Shown: piece after piece, positions 16,928-27,718 of the stretch
Position numbering within the stretch: position 1 is the stretch's first letter
Layout: each line of letters begins with the position of its first letter
Source: Rhodococcus sp. PAMC28707
Lineage (GTDB): Bacteria; Actinomycetota; Actinomycetes; Mycobacteriales; Mycobacteriaceae
NCBI RefSeq assembly: GCF_004795915.1
Contig: NZ_CP039253.1
Location: 1,674,001-1,738,000, forward strand
Length of the DNA: 64,000 nucleotides
Direction: 5' to 3'
Made by a program: the position numbers and the translations under genes
The notes under the pieces: model-generated
What the model saw: only the letters and a program-made list of their open reading frames with translations
Database searches by the model: none
Told to the model about the DNA's origin: nothing

Positions 16928-18297
16928 TTACGTTCCTCCATTACTCGTGAACGGGCCCAACTGCGCAGAACCCTACGCACTGGAAAAACTACGGGATAAA
17001 CCATCGCATATGTCATTGCCGAAGCCATCTCGCGCGACCGGCGGGTAAAGAAGAAGCTAATATAGTTCGCAAAGATATACGACCACAAGTAGGCAAAGCC
17101 GGCACCCAGTGCACCATACTTTGGTGCAAAAATGGCGATAAGAACGATATTAACGACCAACGCAAGTGCATTCCTCCATGTCGATAGCATCAAGAGATTC
17201 TCCGCAACCAACCACTTACTAAGCACCGCACCCATGAATATGAAAGGTAAAGTTACGACAGTGAGCTGCAGGACCGGAACAGAAGAATTATAACCATCGC
17301 CGTAGACTATCGGTATTAGGATCGGCGCCAGCAATACACCGACAACACACAACACTAAACCCGCAGAAAACGCTAGCCGCAATGATCGATCGACTTCGGA
17401 CAAATATTGTTTGGATCTAGGTCCGTACGTAGCTCTTGTTTTCAAAAGTCGGGGGAAGCTTGCCGTCGTCACCACAACTGGCAAAACGAACGCGAATTCG
17501 GTCAAACGAGAGGCGGCCGCAAATCGTGCTACTTCACTTTTATCGCTAAAGTGCTCAAGAAGAACCACACCCAAGCGCATGTTCATCTGCGTAAGCAATC
17601 CCGATAGCAAAAGAAGCCACGACATTTTTAAGAGGTCTAAGGTAGAAGAACCGCCTACGCTTTTCCAGTAGACCCTTAAGCTTGAACGCCTGTTGTAGAT
17701 CCATGAAATGACGGACAGCAACAGCGACTCAGCTACTATGCTCCACATGATTGTTAGCAAGTTGACGCCCAAATAGATCAGGACTATGCGAATCCCGATC
17801 ATAATCGCTAGTATTGATCCTCTCAGTAGTACGAAGGACGCAACTTTTTCGTGTGCTTGATACCAGAATTCTAGGGCGTCAGATGCTCTGAATAAGAGGC
17901 TGATTGCTGCGACAGCGGTCAAAACAGCAGCATCTCCGCCAAACCCTCCAAGAAATGAAATCGAAATAACACCGATCATACCAATGCAAGCAAACGTCTC
18001 GCGAAGGAATACGATCGACCGCATACTGGCGCTGGCCGAGTACTGACTCTTTAGATTTTGAGCGGTTATTTCTCGAATCGCAAGGCCAGAGAGTCCGGCT
18101 GTCATCACTGCGGTTGCCATTGCCACTAGAGCTAGGACATAGCTAAGCGTTGCAAAATCATCTACGCTCATTTTACGAGCCACGAAGATTGCAGTAAGGG
18201 CCGGCGATAGCATGGACATGACTTGCCCAAACAATAAGTACGCTGCGTTCCCAACTAGCTTTCTTCCACGAATGAGCGTGTGTGTTTTATCTGTCAT
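16924..18297 (-). CDS. Oligosaccharide flippase, Wzx-like
   Basis: This 457-residue polytopic protein has about 12 predicted membrane segments and the MOP-superfamily pattern of polysaccharide exporters, starting with LVGNAAYLLFGQVMSMLSPALTAIFVARKM. It would flip the undecaprenyl-linked repeat unit across the membrane. The ATG at 18297 lies inside the end of the glycosyltransferase gene (stop at 18287-18289), an overlap consistent with coupling; a longer in-frame start at 18342 is less likely. Confidence 0.9.
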   Translation of the reverse strand: MTDKTHTLIRGRKLVGNAAYLLFGQVMSMLSPALTAIFVARKMSVDDFATLSYVLALVAMATAVMTAGLSGLAIREITAQNLKSQYSASASMRSIVFLRETFACIGMIGVISISFLGGFGGDAAVLTAVAAISLLFRASDALEFWYQAHEKVASFVLLRGSILAIMIGIRIVLIYLGVNLLTIMWSIVAESLLLSVISWIYNRRSSLRVYWKSVGGSSTLDLLKMSWLLLLSGLLTQMNMRLGVVLLEHFSDKSEVARFAAASRLTEFAFVLPVVVTTASFPRLLKTRATYGPRSKQYLSEVDRSLRLAFSAGLVLCVVGVLLAPILIPIVYGDGYNSSVPVLQLTVVTLPFIFMGAVLSKWLVAENLLMLSTWRNALALVVNIVLIAIFAPKYGALGAGFAYLWSYIFANYISFFFTRRSREMASAMTYAMVYPVVFPVRRVLRSWARSRVMEERK

Positions 18298-19453
18298 CAG
18301 TGTCCGCAAATCGTTTATATATGTCCTCAAGCTGTGAGCCATTTATCGCGGTAGTGTAATTACTAACATATACATTTCGACAGTGCGCGGAAAGTGCACT
18401 GAAGTCATGTGCATCCATCGACAATACTTCAGAAGCAGTTTCTACCCACACTTCGAAACGGTCCGTCGAGAGCGAGTATCGAGCGTTCACCATGGCAGCT
18501 ATCTCCGCAAGCCCCCCACGATCTCCCACTATTGGGAGAGCACCCATGCTGAGCGCCTCCACTGCAACTCGGCCGAATGGTTCGATCCATTTAGACGGTG
18601 CAATTACAATCCTCGACGCGGACATCAGTTCCAGGACTCGCGAATTGTCAAGGCGTTTGTGCCAAACGACATTTCCCGACCTCGCCTGTACGGACGCAAA
18701 CACCTCGCTTTCAGGCCCCTCTCCTACTACGGTGAATGTAGTTTCTGGCATCGATTCAATCATGGACAAAAGGATGTCAACGCCCTTATGTGCCTCTAAA
18801 CGCCCTACATAAAGAATCCCAGACCGCTGGAGATTCGTACCGTTATGCGCCTGGACTGCATTTGGCTTGACAACAACAGGTATTCCAGGAACCAACGAAT
18901 GGGATAGCTCGGTACCGACTGCTGAACTAACGGCGATGTAAGCGCGTGGAGGGTATCGAAGTTCAGCCATCATTTCGTGACGACCATAAACTAGTGCCAC
19001 CCCGGACTGTAGACTTGAATTCCTGTAACACCCTCGAATTACGCCCGGAAAAGCACTGCCCGCTGTCTGACACGATGTGCATATCTTGCCATCACGAAAT
19101 AGATTGGCTGACAGGCACCGTTTTCGAAAATTCCTTAGTGTTCTAAACCAAGGGACACTCGCATGGTGCAGCGCATCGATTGCCCCTGCTCCTAGCAGTG
19201 GGAAAAGGTTCTGGGCGTGAACCAGATCGGGCTGAAACTGATCGATAGCACCCCGAACTAGTTCGAATGAGAATTTGGGGGTCGTGGCTCGTTGTAGACC
19301 GCGGAGCTTGCCGAGTTGCTTTAGTTCAGTATTTGAAACAGTAAGCAACTTAACTTCGTGCCCGCGTTCCCTGAGCGCTGCAACCTCCGACCCGACGCTA
19401 TGCGTCTCGCCTCCTACTTGCTGATAGTCATTGTGCAGCATCAGTATTTTCAA
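18287..19453 (-). CDS. Glycosyltransferase family 4 (GT-B fold)
   Basis: A 388-residue cytoplasmic retaining glycosyltransferase. The N-terminal domain opens with KILMLHNDYQQVGGE, and the donor-binding domain carries GRLEAHKGVDILL (about 218) and the EPFGRVAVEALSMGALPIV segment (about 305-325), the E-x7-E motif. It starts with TTG, whose bases overlap the stop of the upstream polymerase gene (TTGA). It probably adds one of the repeat-unit sugars; donor and linkage cannot be predicted. Confidence 0.92.
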   Translation of the reverse strand: MKILMLHNDYQQVGGETHSVGSEVAALRERGHEVKLLTVSNTELKQLGKLRGLQRATTPKFSFELVRGAIDQFQPDLVHAQNLFPLLGAGAIDALHHASVPWFRTLRNFRKRCLSANLFRDGKICTSCQTAGSAFPGVIRGCYRNSSLQSGVALVYGRHEMMAELRYPPRAYIAVSSAVGTELSHSLVPGIPVVVKPNAVQAHNGTNLQRSGILYVGRLEAHKGVDILLSMIESMPETTFTVVGEGPESEVFASVQARSGNVVWHKRLDNSRVLELMSASRIVIAPSKWIEPFGRVAVEALSMGALPIVGDRGGLAEIAAMVNARYSLSTDRFEVWVETASEVLSMDAHDFSALSAHCRNVYVSNYTTAINGSQLEDIYKRFADTDDR

Positions 19454-20835
19454 GTCGCGCCCTTAGGGGAGTGGTCATCTTGATCTAGGATTGCGGTCTG
19501 ATCCGATGAATTTATCCTGAGATACCCAATCAGTATTCCGACCGACCAAAAGAACGGTATTGCTCCGAACGGAGATTCCAGCGTCACTCCAAAAGCTGCA
19601 GTAGGAATCACCGCGATCACGACTGCAGAAGCCAGTACTCCAAGTTCCTCCGATAGAATTTCACGGCGCTTAAGAAAAATAACTACCAGAGCGACAACAA
19701 CCAGTGCGACGATAATCGCAAGCCCCACAAAACCCAGGCGGGCGTAGGTTCCTATGAAGTAGTTGTGCGGACTACGGACGCCCGAGTCTGCTGCCAGCGG
19801 CCCGAGCAAGAGCCTCGCAGCGCCCGAGTCTCTCATAAAGTCGCTGCCAAAGCCCGTGCCAAACACCGATCTGTCCCACTTCTCGGCTGTATATGCTACA
19901 ACCGCGGACCAAGCGTTTTGCCGTGCCTCGGTAGTTCCTTGAGCGCTGGCATATCCCTCGCGGGTAGGGCTTGCTAGGGCAGGCCAAAAGGTTGAGACTA
20001 GTCGCGATACCGCCGGAAGTTTCAAGAGGGTATCGAATGAGAGAATTGCTACAACTGGAGTAAGTAGAGCGGCGAGTGCAATCACTATCGATTCTGAAGC
20101 ATTCTTCCTTATTATCCAGACTATAATTAGGCCGCACAGCACTGTAGCAATGAGGCCCGCGCGAGAGGATATCAGCATGACATCAATCAAAGAAATCCCA
20201 CCGACCACGAAATATATTAGTCTGCGAGTTCGGGCCCAACGATATATTGCTACACATGTGGTTACACCTAGAATCGCACTGTCTATATCCTCTCTAGGCT
20301 GAAACAGCCTAACTCCGCTACTTATACTCGGTAACATGTCAGGCAGGTTTGGAGCGACGACGGCCAGAGAAACCCACGACAAATGAACTAACAACGCTAC
20401 CCAGATTAGGTGTGCAGTTCTATCTCGCTGTTGTCTGTCAGACCGTGCCATGCTGACGGCTGCTATGAGACCTAGCCCTGCGTATAGGTATGGGGCGAAG
20501 TCGCGAAACGTATTAAATTTGTACGATTCACTCGCTATGAGCCGAATAGTGGCCCATGCCGGTAGAGACAAGAGTAATATAACCTGGACGGGGGTTAGGC
20601 GTATATACGCTGGCCTTAGAGGATATTTTCGTATCGTACATATTCTCCAAACAGCGGTAAGCACCAATAGGTCTGTAATGAAAACCGGAGCCGCCCCTAT
20701 ATATGAACCCCACTTGGTCGTTGCGAGCATATATACCGCTGCAACTGTGCCCACCAGATACCTGGGAGACGATTGAGAAAGGTCGACTGACGCCCAACGG
20801 GCCCTTCGGTCAGAGGGTGCGTCTGTGGAATACAT
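19450..20835 (-). CDS. O-antigen ligase/Wzy-like polymerase
   Basis: A 461-residue membrane protein with roughly 11-12 helices and a large outside loop ending in SPHNYFIGTYARLGFVGL, the hallmark of O-antigen ligase/polymerase (Wzy/WaaL) proteins. It would join repeat units on the outer face of the membrane. It overlaps the next gene by four bases and follows the fucose synthase gene after a 73-base gap. Confidence 0.88.
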   Translation of the reverse strand: MYSTDAPSDRRARWASVDLSQSSPRYLVGTVAAVYMLATTKWGSYIGAAPVFITDLLVLTAVWRICTIRKYPLRPAYIRLTPVQVILLLSLPAWATIRLIASESYKFNTFRDFAPYLYAGLGLIAAVSMARSDRQQRDRTAHLIWVALLVHLSWVSLAVVAPNLPDMLPSISSGVRLFQPREDIDSAILGVTTCVAIYRWARTRRLIYFVVGGISLIDVMLISSRAGLIATVLCGLIIVWIIRKNASESIVIALAALLTPVVAILSFDTLLKLPAVSRLVSTFWPALASPTREGYASAQGTTEARQNAWSAVVAYTAEKWDRSVFGTGFGSDFMRDSGAARLLLGPLAADSGVRSPHNYFIGTYARLGFVGLAIIVALVVVALVVIFLKRREILSEELGVLASAVVIAVIPTAAFGVTLESPFGAIPFFWSVGILIGYLRINSSDQTAILDQDDHSPKGAT

Positions 20836-20908
20836 AAATGGGCGTTCTCTTTCTTCATTTTTGTGTCAACCAACCGTCGCGGTAGTGGCACTAAGAAGTT
20901 ACTGCAGG

Positions 20909-21877
20909 TTACGTTCGGATAGCACTTTGATGGGACCTGTACCAATCGACCGTAGATTCGATGCCTTGCTTAAGGTGTATCTTGGATTCCCAACCCGCAT
21001 GCCTTAGTTTCGATACGTCAAGAAGTTTCTGAGGCGTGCCGTCGGGCTTTGTGTCATCCCAGACAGTCTCCCCGCCGTAGCCGACAGCTTCGGCAACCAT
21101 CCCCGCGATCTGTTTAATCGTGGCGTCCCTCCCTGTGCCGATATTGACCTGTTCTGGGCCATCATAATTTTCAAGTAGATGTATGCATGCCGCGGCCATA
21201 TCATCGACATGAAGAAACTCTCGCCGTGGCGATCCAGTCCCCCAGTTAATTACCTTGTCGATGCCGGATTGATGAGACTCGTCGTAACGTCTGATCAACG
21301 CGGGAAGGACGTGTGAAGTTTCGGGAGAGAAATTGTCGCCGGGGCCGTAGAGGTTCGTAGGCATCGCAGAAATCCAAGGCATTCCGTATTGCTTACGCAC
21401 TGACTGCACCTGAAGAATGCCTGCGATTTTTGCGATTGCGTAGGCGTCATTAGTCGGCTCCAAATGTCCGGTGAGTAAATATTCCTCTTTAATCGGCTGC
21501 GGAGACAATTTGGGATAAATACAAGAGGAGCCAAGAAACAATACGCGTTCGACTCTTTGAGCCAGAGCGGCATCGAGGACATTTACTTGAATTTGAAGGT
21601 TTTCCGATAAAAAGTCGACGGGATACTTACTATTTGCAAATATTCCTCCGACCTTAGCTGCGGCAAGGACCACGGTCGTAGGCCTGGCGTCTGCGAAAAA
21701 GTCGAAGACTGCGCTACGGTCCTTAAGATCTAACTCAGACGAAGACTTCCCAAGGAGGTTACTGAAGCCCGATTCCTTGAGGTGACGCCAAATTGCAGAT
21801 CCGACCAGTCCGCGGTGCCCAGCTACATAGAACGGCTCGCCGCGATCTAACGGTCTCGGTACGTAAAGATCTTTCAT
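20909..21877 (-). CDS. fcl: GDP-L-fucose synthase
   Basis: This 322-residue SDR-type enzyme converts GDP-4-keto-6-deoxy-D-mannose to GDP-L-fucose by epimerisation and NADPH reduction. Motifs visible are [10 protein letters not shown] (nucleotide binding), [11 protein letters not shown] (catalytic serine), YAIAKIAG (Tyr-x3-Lys), and NLYGPGDNF. The ATG overlaps the gmd stop (ATGA), so the two pathway enzymes are made together. It implies fucose in the polymer. Confidence 0.95.
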   Translation of the reverse strand: MKDLYVPRPLDRGEPFYVAGHRGLVGSAIWRHLKESGFSNLLGKSSSELDLKDRSAVFDFFADARPTTVVLAAAKVGGIFANSKYPVDFLSENLQIQVNVLDAALAQRVERVLFLGSSCIYPKLSPQPIKEEYLLTGHLEPTNDAYAIAKIAGILQVQSVRKQYGMPWISAMPTNLYGPGDNFSPETSHVLPALIRRYDESHQSGIDKVINWGTGSPRREFLHVDDMAAACIHLLENYDGPEQVNIGTGRDATIKQIAGMVAEAVGYGGETVWDDTKPDGTPQKLLDVSKLRHAGWESKIHLKQGIESTVDWYRSHQSAIRT

Positions 21878-22905
21878 ACCACTGACGCCCAATCCGGCAG
21901 AGCGGGTCGGTCGATCCACGGCCTTCCCTCGTGTTCGAGAGCCGCGATGTCTGCATCAACCATTATTCTCGCGAGCTCTGGTGTGTGGACTGTCGCCTTC
22001 CATCCGAGCTTGGCCTCAGCTTTACCTGCGTCGCCAACCAGGGCATCGACTTCGGTCGGACGTAGGTAGCGATCATCGAATTTTACGTGCTTCTCCCAGT
22101 CGAGGCCGGCATGCTCAAAGGCCACAACAAGGAAATCCTTCACAGAAAATCTGCCGCCTGTCGCAAGGACAAAATCATCTGGTTCATCGGCCTGGAGCAT
22201 CCGCCACATGCCCTCTGCGTACTCCGGGGCGTAGCCCCAGTCACGTATGGCGTCAAGGTTGCCCATGTATACGTGCTCTTCTATGCCTGCTTTTATCCGC
22301 GCAACAGCGCGGGTTATCTTGCGGGTGACAAAGGTTTCGCCACGTCGGGGTGACTCATGGTTGAAAAGGATTCCGTTCACCGCGAATATTCCATAAGCTT
22401 CGCGGTAGTTTTTGGTCACCCAATACGCATAGACCTTGGCCGCGCCGTAGGGCGAGCGTGGGTAGAACGGCGTCTCTTCACTCTGCGGAGGCGGAGTGGC
22501 GCCGAACATTTCAGAACTAGATGCCTGGTAGAAACGGCATTGTAGACCAGCTAGCCGTACTGCTTCGAGCAATCGGATCGACCCGATTCCGGTGGTGTTG
22601 CCGGTGTGCTCGGGCTCGTCGAAGCTCACCCGCACGTGAGATTGTGCGCCGAGGTTGTATACCTCGTCTGGCTGAATTTCCGTTAGCAGTGTCACAAGGC
22701 GAGCACCATCGCTCAGGTCGCCATAATGGAGGAAGAGCCTGGCGTCCTTGTCGTGCGGGTCCTGGTAGAGATGATCGATACGAGATGTGTTAAACGTGGA
22801 AGATCGACGAATGAGCCCATGAACCTCGTAGCCTTTGCTGAGCAGCAATTCGGCGAGGTAGGAACCGTCTTGGCCGGTAATTCCCGTAATTAGAGCGCGT
22901 TTCAT
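21874..22905 (-). CDS. gmd: GDP-mannose 4,6-dehydratase
   Basis: The 343-residue enzyme makes GDP-4-keto-6-deoxymannose from GDP-mannose. Seen are [12 protein letters not shown] (NADP binding), [16 protein letters not shown] (catalytic Ser/Glu region), [12 protein letters not shown] (Tyr-x3-Lys) and [16 protein letters not shown]. Length and motifs are those of intact Gmd. The ATG at 22905 has GGAG six bases upstream. Coupled to the next gene, it commits GDP-mannose to fucose. Confidence 0.96.
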   Translation of the reverse strand: MKRALITGITGQDGSYLAELLLSKGYEVHGLIRRSSTFNTSRIDHLYQDPHDKDARLFLHYGDLSDGARLVTLLTEIQPDEVYNLGAQSHVRVSFDEPEHTGNTTGIGSIRLLEAVRLAGLQCRFYQASSSEMFGATPPPQSEETPFYPRSPYGAAKVYAYWVTKNYREAYGIFAVNGILFNHESPRRGETFVTRKITRAVARIKAGIEEHVYMGNLDAIRDWGYAPEYAEGMWRMLQADEPDDFVLATGGRFSVKDFLVVAFEHAGLDWEKHVKFDDRYLRPTEVDALVGDAGKAEAKLGWKATVHTPELARIMVDADIAALEHEGRPWIDRPALPDWASVV

Positions 22906-22990
22906 ATTATTCTCCATAAAGGCGTTGATTCTGAATTGGATTCAGATGTTCGGACATAGCTCTTCCCCGACAAAACAAGAATGCTCCCGA

Positions 22991-24496
22991 CTAGTACGCG
23001 CCATCACTTCCTGCCACGGCTTTCACTGTCTTCGCAATGATGAGCAGGTCACCCACCATCGACCAGTTTTCTACATAAGAAAGATCAAGTCGCACAGTCT
23101 CTTCCCAGGAAAGGTCGGATCGACCACTTACCTGCCAAAGCCCAGTGATGCCCGGCTTAACCAGCAGTCGGCGGCGAACCTCTCCGTCATAGGTTTCCAC
23201 TTCGCGACGAAGCGGCGGCCGAGGGCCAACCACGCTCATCTCACGCCGGAGCACGTTCAAGAACTGTGGCAGTTCATCGATGCTGAACTTCCTCATGAAC
23301 TTGCCGACCTTGGTGACGCGGGGATCCTCACGCATCTTGAACAACACACCGCCAGAACTCTCGTTCTGGGCGAGTAGCGTATCCACCTGTGTGTCAGCAT
23401 TCTGAACCATGCTGCGAAACTTGATCATCGGGAAAGGTCTGCCGTTCATACCCATTCGCTCCGACTTGTAGAACACCGGCCCACGGCTCGTTGCCTTCAC
23501 TGCAATTGCCGTCGCCAACAAAATCGGCGCGATCAAAACAAGGACCACTGTGGCGAAGATAAAGTCGAACGCGGTCTTGCTGAAACGAGTCGCGCCGTTG
23601 TACTGGGGCTTCTCCACGTGAATAAGCGGGAATCCGGCGACCGGTCGCATGACCAATCGTGGGCCCGCAACGTCGACAACACCGGGAGCGACCACGAGGT
23701 CGACGTTCTTCTTCTCCAGGTCCCACACCATCTTGCGGATGCCTTTAGTACCAAGGTGCTCAGTAGCAGTTACGGCAACAGTGTCTGCGCCTGAAGCCTC
23801 TATCGCCTCAATGACGCTGTGCTCATCCCCAAGCACTGGAATCTCGTAGCCATCAACGATCGCGGCATCACGCTTGGGTTCGAAGCCCGGCAGACACATA
23901 CCGACCACGCTGTAGCCCGCCGCAGGAGAACGCTCGAATTGCTTGGCCATCGAGACTGCGGCCTTGCGGCTACCGACGATCAGCACGGCGGTCTGGTACT
24001 TGCCCTTGGCACGCTTTGCGGCGACTCCCTTACGCCAGACCCAGCGGCTGACCAGAAGACACAACAGTCCTACCGGGAACGCGATGGCGAGATAGAGCCG
24101 CGCGATGTCAATCTTGAAGAGGAGAGACAGGATCGCGATGACACCGAAGAGTCGGAAGGTGGCCGAAACGATTCGGCGGTATTCCTCGGCACCATTTCCG
24201 ATCACTCTCGTCGATCGGGTGCGGAAAATGGCGAGAAATGCAATCCAGAGGCCCGCGAGACCGACGGAGACTCCCGTGTAGCTCAGCATTGCTGTCGTGG
24301 CGTTCTGAAGTTCACCGAACCGGATCAACTGTGCCAGCGCAACGGCAGCTATGACAACAAGGATGTCGGTAACTCGGAGTCTGTCAATGTACTGGTGCTC
24401 CCACACACGGCGAGAGGTCAATCGGCGTACCATCCACGCCTGCTTGCCCAGCGATCCTGTGTGCGAAGTCTGCTGCACTGATCCCAGCGTTGCCAC
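22991..24496 (-). CDS. Priming sugar-phosphate transferase (exopolysaccharide polyprenyl glycosylphosphotransferase)
   Basis: The 501-residue protein starts repeat-unit assembly by moving a sugar-1-phosphate from a nucleotide sugar to undecaprenyl phosphate. It has four to five N-terminal membrane helices, a central Rossmann-like region, and a C-terminal bacterial sugar transferase domain with MIKFRSM, DELPQFLNVL, VGPRPPLRREVE and PGITGLWQVSGRSDL. I chose the GTG at 24496 because AGGAGG lies seven bases before it; the longer TTG frame from 24544 lacks such a site. It is the first gene of the low-GC cluster and probably the operon head. Confidence 0.92.
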   Translation of the reverse strand: MATLGSVQQTSHTGSLGKQAWMVRRLTSRRVWEHQYIDRLRVTDILVVIAAVALAQLIRFGELQNATTAMLSYTGVSVGLAGLWIAFLAIFRTRSTRVIGNGAEEYRRIVSATFRLFGVIAILSLLFKIDIARLYLAIAFPVGLLCLLVSRWVWRKGVAAKRAKGKYQTAVLIVGSRKAAVSMAKQFERSPAAGYSVVGMCLPGFEPKRDAAIVDGYEIPVLGDEHSVIEAIEASGADTVAVTATEHLGTKGIRKMVWDLEKKNVDLVVAPGVVDVAGPRLVMRPVAGFPLIHVEKPQYNGATRFSKTAFDFIFATVVLVLIAPILLATAIAVKATSRGPVFYKSERMGMNGRPFPMIKFRSMVQNADTQVDTLLAQNESSGGVLFKMREDPRVTKVGKFMRKFSIDELPQFLNVLRREMSVVGPRPPLRREVETYDGEVRRRLLVKPGITGLWQVSGRSDLSWEETVRLDLSYVENWSMVGDLLIIAKTVKAVAGSDGAY

Positions 24497-24544
24497 CGAC
24501 TCCCCTCCTAACGGTACTTCGACAGCCTTGGGGACGACTGTCAA

Positions 24545-25110
24545 CGATTGCCTGCGAACCCCGACGATTCATATACGCAATGACATGAAGGCACTTACTG
24601 CAACCCGATCTACTCGCGCATTCAAATTTTCGCACGTTGCCTGAAAATCAACTCTTCAAGTGAGTCAAATCACAGTTTAATTACGCGGTCTAATTGGCTT
24701 ACCATACCCACTACTCAGAGCGCGAGCGTAGCGAGTCTAGAAGCCCGTACACACCACTAATCGAACGCGCACTGGGCGTTGTTACACCCACGCGAACGGT
24801 CTGCCCTGACCAGCAATCCTGCAGTGTGACAAACAGATTGCAGCATCAAAATCGGCTTCCCTGCACTGTGCAACATCCTGCACGACGCGAAGGAAACAGG
24901 CAGTCAACCCACACCTCATGTATAAATTTTCTATTATGCGAAACATTGATTGTGGCGCTGAACGTTTTATTAACGGTCACTATGCCCGTTTCCAGATGGT
25001 GCAAACGAGAGACCGTCGCCGATTCATTCAATTGAACGACATAAGATCTTTTGGCCCCCGATAGATATTATCGCGACTGTTAAATCGCTATAAACAATGC
25101 GGGTTTCGCT
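24545..25110. other. Exopolysaccharide intergenic region, likely promoter area
   Basis: This 566-base AT-rich segment separates the priming transferase from UDP-glucose dehydrogenase. No open frame of interest was found. It should contain the promoter of the exopolysaccharide genes to its left, but I could not place -35/-10 elements confidently. Confidence 0.4.
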
Positions 25111-26430
25111 TTACGGGCGCCCAAGCCCGCGGTAGGTCCATCCAGCATTGCGCCACTCCACCGGGTCGAGGCAGTTTCGTCCATCAATCAAGGTTTTCGC
25201 CCGAACCACACTGTCGAGATCCTTGGGCTTCAGCGCCTTGAACTCTTTCCACTCCGTCAACACCAACACCACGTCTGCGCCTTCGCACGCTTCGAGCGCT
25301 GAGGTGCTGTAACCGAGTGTCGGAAACAGGGCTCGTGAGTTGTCCATCGCCTTCGGGTCGTACACGTTGACCGCAGCACCCTGTAGCTGGATCTGACCAG
25401 CGACATTGAGGGCCGGGGAGTCGCGCACGTCGTCGGAATCAGGCTTGAAAGCGGCCCCGAGCACCGCGACCCTTGCTCCTAGCAGGGACCCGCAGGCTTC
25501 TCGAGCCAGCTCGACCATGCGGGTGCGTCGACGCATGTTGATGTTGTCGACCTCGCGCAAGAACGTCAACGCCTGGTCAGCACCCAATTCACCGGCTCTG
25601 GCCATGAAAGCGCGGATATCCTTGGGTAAACAACCGCCACCGAAACCGATGCCGGCGTTGAGGAACTTACGGCCGATGCGGTCATCATGACCGATGGCAT
25701 CTGCCAGCACTGTCACATCGGCACCTGAGGCTTCGCAGACCTCGGCGATCGCGTTGATGAATGAAATCTTGGTAGCAAGGAAGGCGTTGGCCGAGGCCTT
25801 GACCAGCTCGGCCGTCGCCAGGTCGGTGACAAGGAAAGGAATCTGCTCCTCGAGCAGCTGCGCATACACCTCACGCGCCAATTCCTCAGCGCGTCCGAGC
25901 CGCGCCTTGTCCACGCCCAGCACCAGACGGTCTGGATGCAGGGTGTCCTTGACTGCGTAGCCCTCACGGAGGAACTCCGGGTTCCACGCCACCTCGACCT
26001 CTTCGCCCGCCGGCGCGAGTTCACGGGCTCGTGTCGCGAGCCTGGCAGCGGTCCCGACCGGGACCGTCGACTTACCGAAGATGACTGCAGGCTTGGTGAG
26101 CAGTGGCGCGAGCTGCTCGATGACCGCGTCGACATAAATCATGTCGGCAGCGAACTCACCCTTCTTCTGCGGTGTGCCGACACCAAGGAAGTGGACCTCG
26201 GCGAACTCAGCAGCCTCTTCGTAGGAGGAGGTGAACTTCAGACGCCCTGCCGCGATGTTGCGCTGGAGAACCTCTTCGAGCCCAGGCTCATAGAACGGCA
26301 CCTCGCCGGCCTCGAGCTTGGCAAGCTTGGCAGGGTCGACGTCGACACCAAGGACCTCATGCCCCAACTCCGCCATACACGCCGCATGGGTCGCACCGAG
26401 ATAGCCGGTTCCGAACACGGTAATTCGCAT
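25111..26430 (-). CDS. UDP-glucose 6-dehydrogenase
   Basis: A 439-residue enzyme that oxidises UDP-glucose to UDP-glucuronate with two NAD+. Visible are GTGYLG (residues 7-12), NPEFLREG (150-157), and FGGGCLPKD with the catalytic Cys267, followed by the C-terminal UDP-binding domain with LTEWKEFKAL. It would supply glucuronic acid for the acidic exopolysaccharide. Its base composition is normal for the chromosome, unlike the cluster core, so it may be a resident gene next to an acquired block. Confidence 0.95.
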   Translation of the reverse strand: MRITVFGTGYLGATHAACMAELGHEVLGVDVDPAKLAKLEAGEVPFYEPGLEEVLQRNIAAGRLKFTSSYEEAAEFAEVHFLGVGTPQKKGEFAADMIYVDAVIEQLAPLLTKPAVIFGKSTVPVGTAARLATRARELAPAGEEVEVAWNPEFLREGYAVKDTLHPDRLVLGVDKARLGRAEELAREVYAQLLEEQIPFLVTDLATAELVKASANAFLATKISFINAIAEVCEASGADVTVLADAIGHDDRIGRKFLNAGIGFGGGCLPKDIRAFMARAGELGADQALTFLREVDNINMRRRTRMVELAREACGSLLGARVAVLGAAFKPDSDDVRDSPALNVAGQIQLQGAAVNVYDPKAMDNSRALFPTLGYSTSALEACEGADVVLVLTEWKEFKALKPKDLDSVVRAKTLIDGRNCLDPVEWRNAGWTYRGLGRP

Positions 26431-27718
26431 GGTGGAGTCTTCCTATTTCTGAGGCCGAATGTGAATCGCGATCAGTGTGAACGCGAATTCGAGCGCATGT
26501 CGTCAACGACTAGCTATTGCTCTCGCACATACTAAGGGCCCGGTGTGACAAAGTGCGCGCCGGAACGACCACTTCCAATTGGCCAGGCGCTACGCAACCG
26601 ACACCGTGTGTTACCGCGAGATCACCAGCGGGGCAACGGGTCAGAATCGATAACACAACCGGGCATCTCACAGGTTTCAGCCGTCGTTCAATTGAATGAA
26701 TTCGGTTAAAAATTCAGTCCCAGTATTTACATGTAATAAAAGTCACATACTCAGAAAAGGTTTCTCCCAATACCCATGGTTTGCCGTGTAACCACTCACT
26801 GCAGCGCGATCGTAGACATGACTACCGCCTGACGTACCCGGGATGGCTCCAGAAATCGGCCAAGGAAAGCATTGTCGACACATATCCGTTCAGTTCGATT
26901 GCAACAATCGTGCAATCGATCAAATCCCCTGTTTAGTCGCGGCGGCGTAGGAGTTGTGACGAGTGGGCGCAGCGCGAGGGGTCCCAGACGGCATCAGCAC
27001 TTCCAGCACGTGATCGGCGAGGGATTCAACCGACCTTTTGCGAAAGGGGTGTAATCCGTCCACGTTAACCAACAACGAGCAGCGCGCAGGCAGTGGTCAA
27101 CACGGTCACGACATCACAGGGGTTGAGGCATCAATGAACTGCAGAGATACGTGCACCGGGGCTTCTATACACGGACACACTGATCTTCGACGACCCCTCT
27201 GACGGCCGAACGCTCACACTTCATTGCCGTTGCAAGTCGAGCGGGTTCCACCTGACCTGCACGGCCCCTTCAAGGACTCGGTTCAGCGCAGGCTCATTGC
27301 GAGCATGCCGGCCGCTACGATCCCGCCACCGGCGAGCCCAATGTAGACGTCGATCATGCGGGGCCTGAGGAAGACGCTACGTCTGCGGACTTTGTACATA
27401 AGAAGTCATCATGCCGCTGATTCAGCCTTGAACCAAGTCATTCGACCGACTTATTCTCCAGAAACCATGCGACCGTTGACTTTGGACGGCTGGACACCGC
27501 TCCGATTCTCCACCCCCACTCGTAGATCCCTTGCCTGGCGGTGAGGCGATTCAGGGGTACTACCGAAGCCCATCCGACACCCAGATGCCTTCACCGGCAA
27601 ACGGAAACCGCGCCCCAGCATCGAGACCGATCAGACAGCGTCTTTTCGCCTGTGTTTGAAGTCTAAACAACCTCAGGGTATCTTTTGGGAACACTTAACA
27701 GTCCAGGAGATATTCGCG
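26431..27718. other. 1.3-kb gap with no supported gene
   Basis: Several short open frames occur here but none has convincing codon use, a ribosome site or a recognisable product. I see no repeats or IS ends. It may hold the promoters of the flanking genes or an unrecognised regulatory RNA. Confidence 0.4.

Noticed and set aside
27282-27357. 24-codon hydrophobic peptide on the minus strand
   Set aside because: It looks like a small membrane peptide but has no ribosome site and no supporting context.
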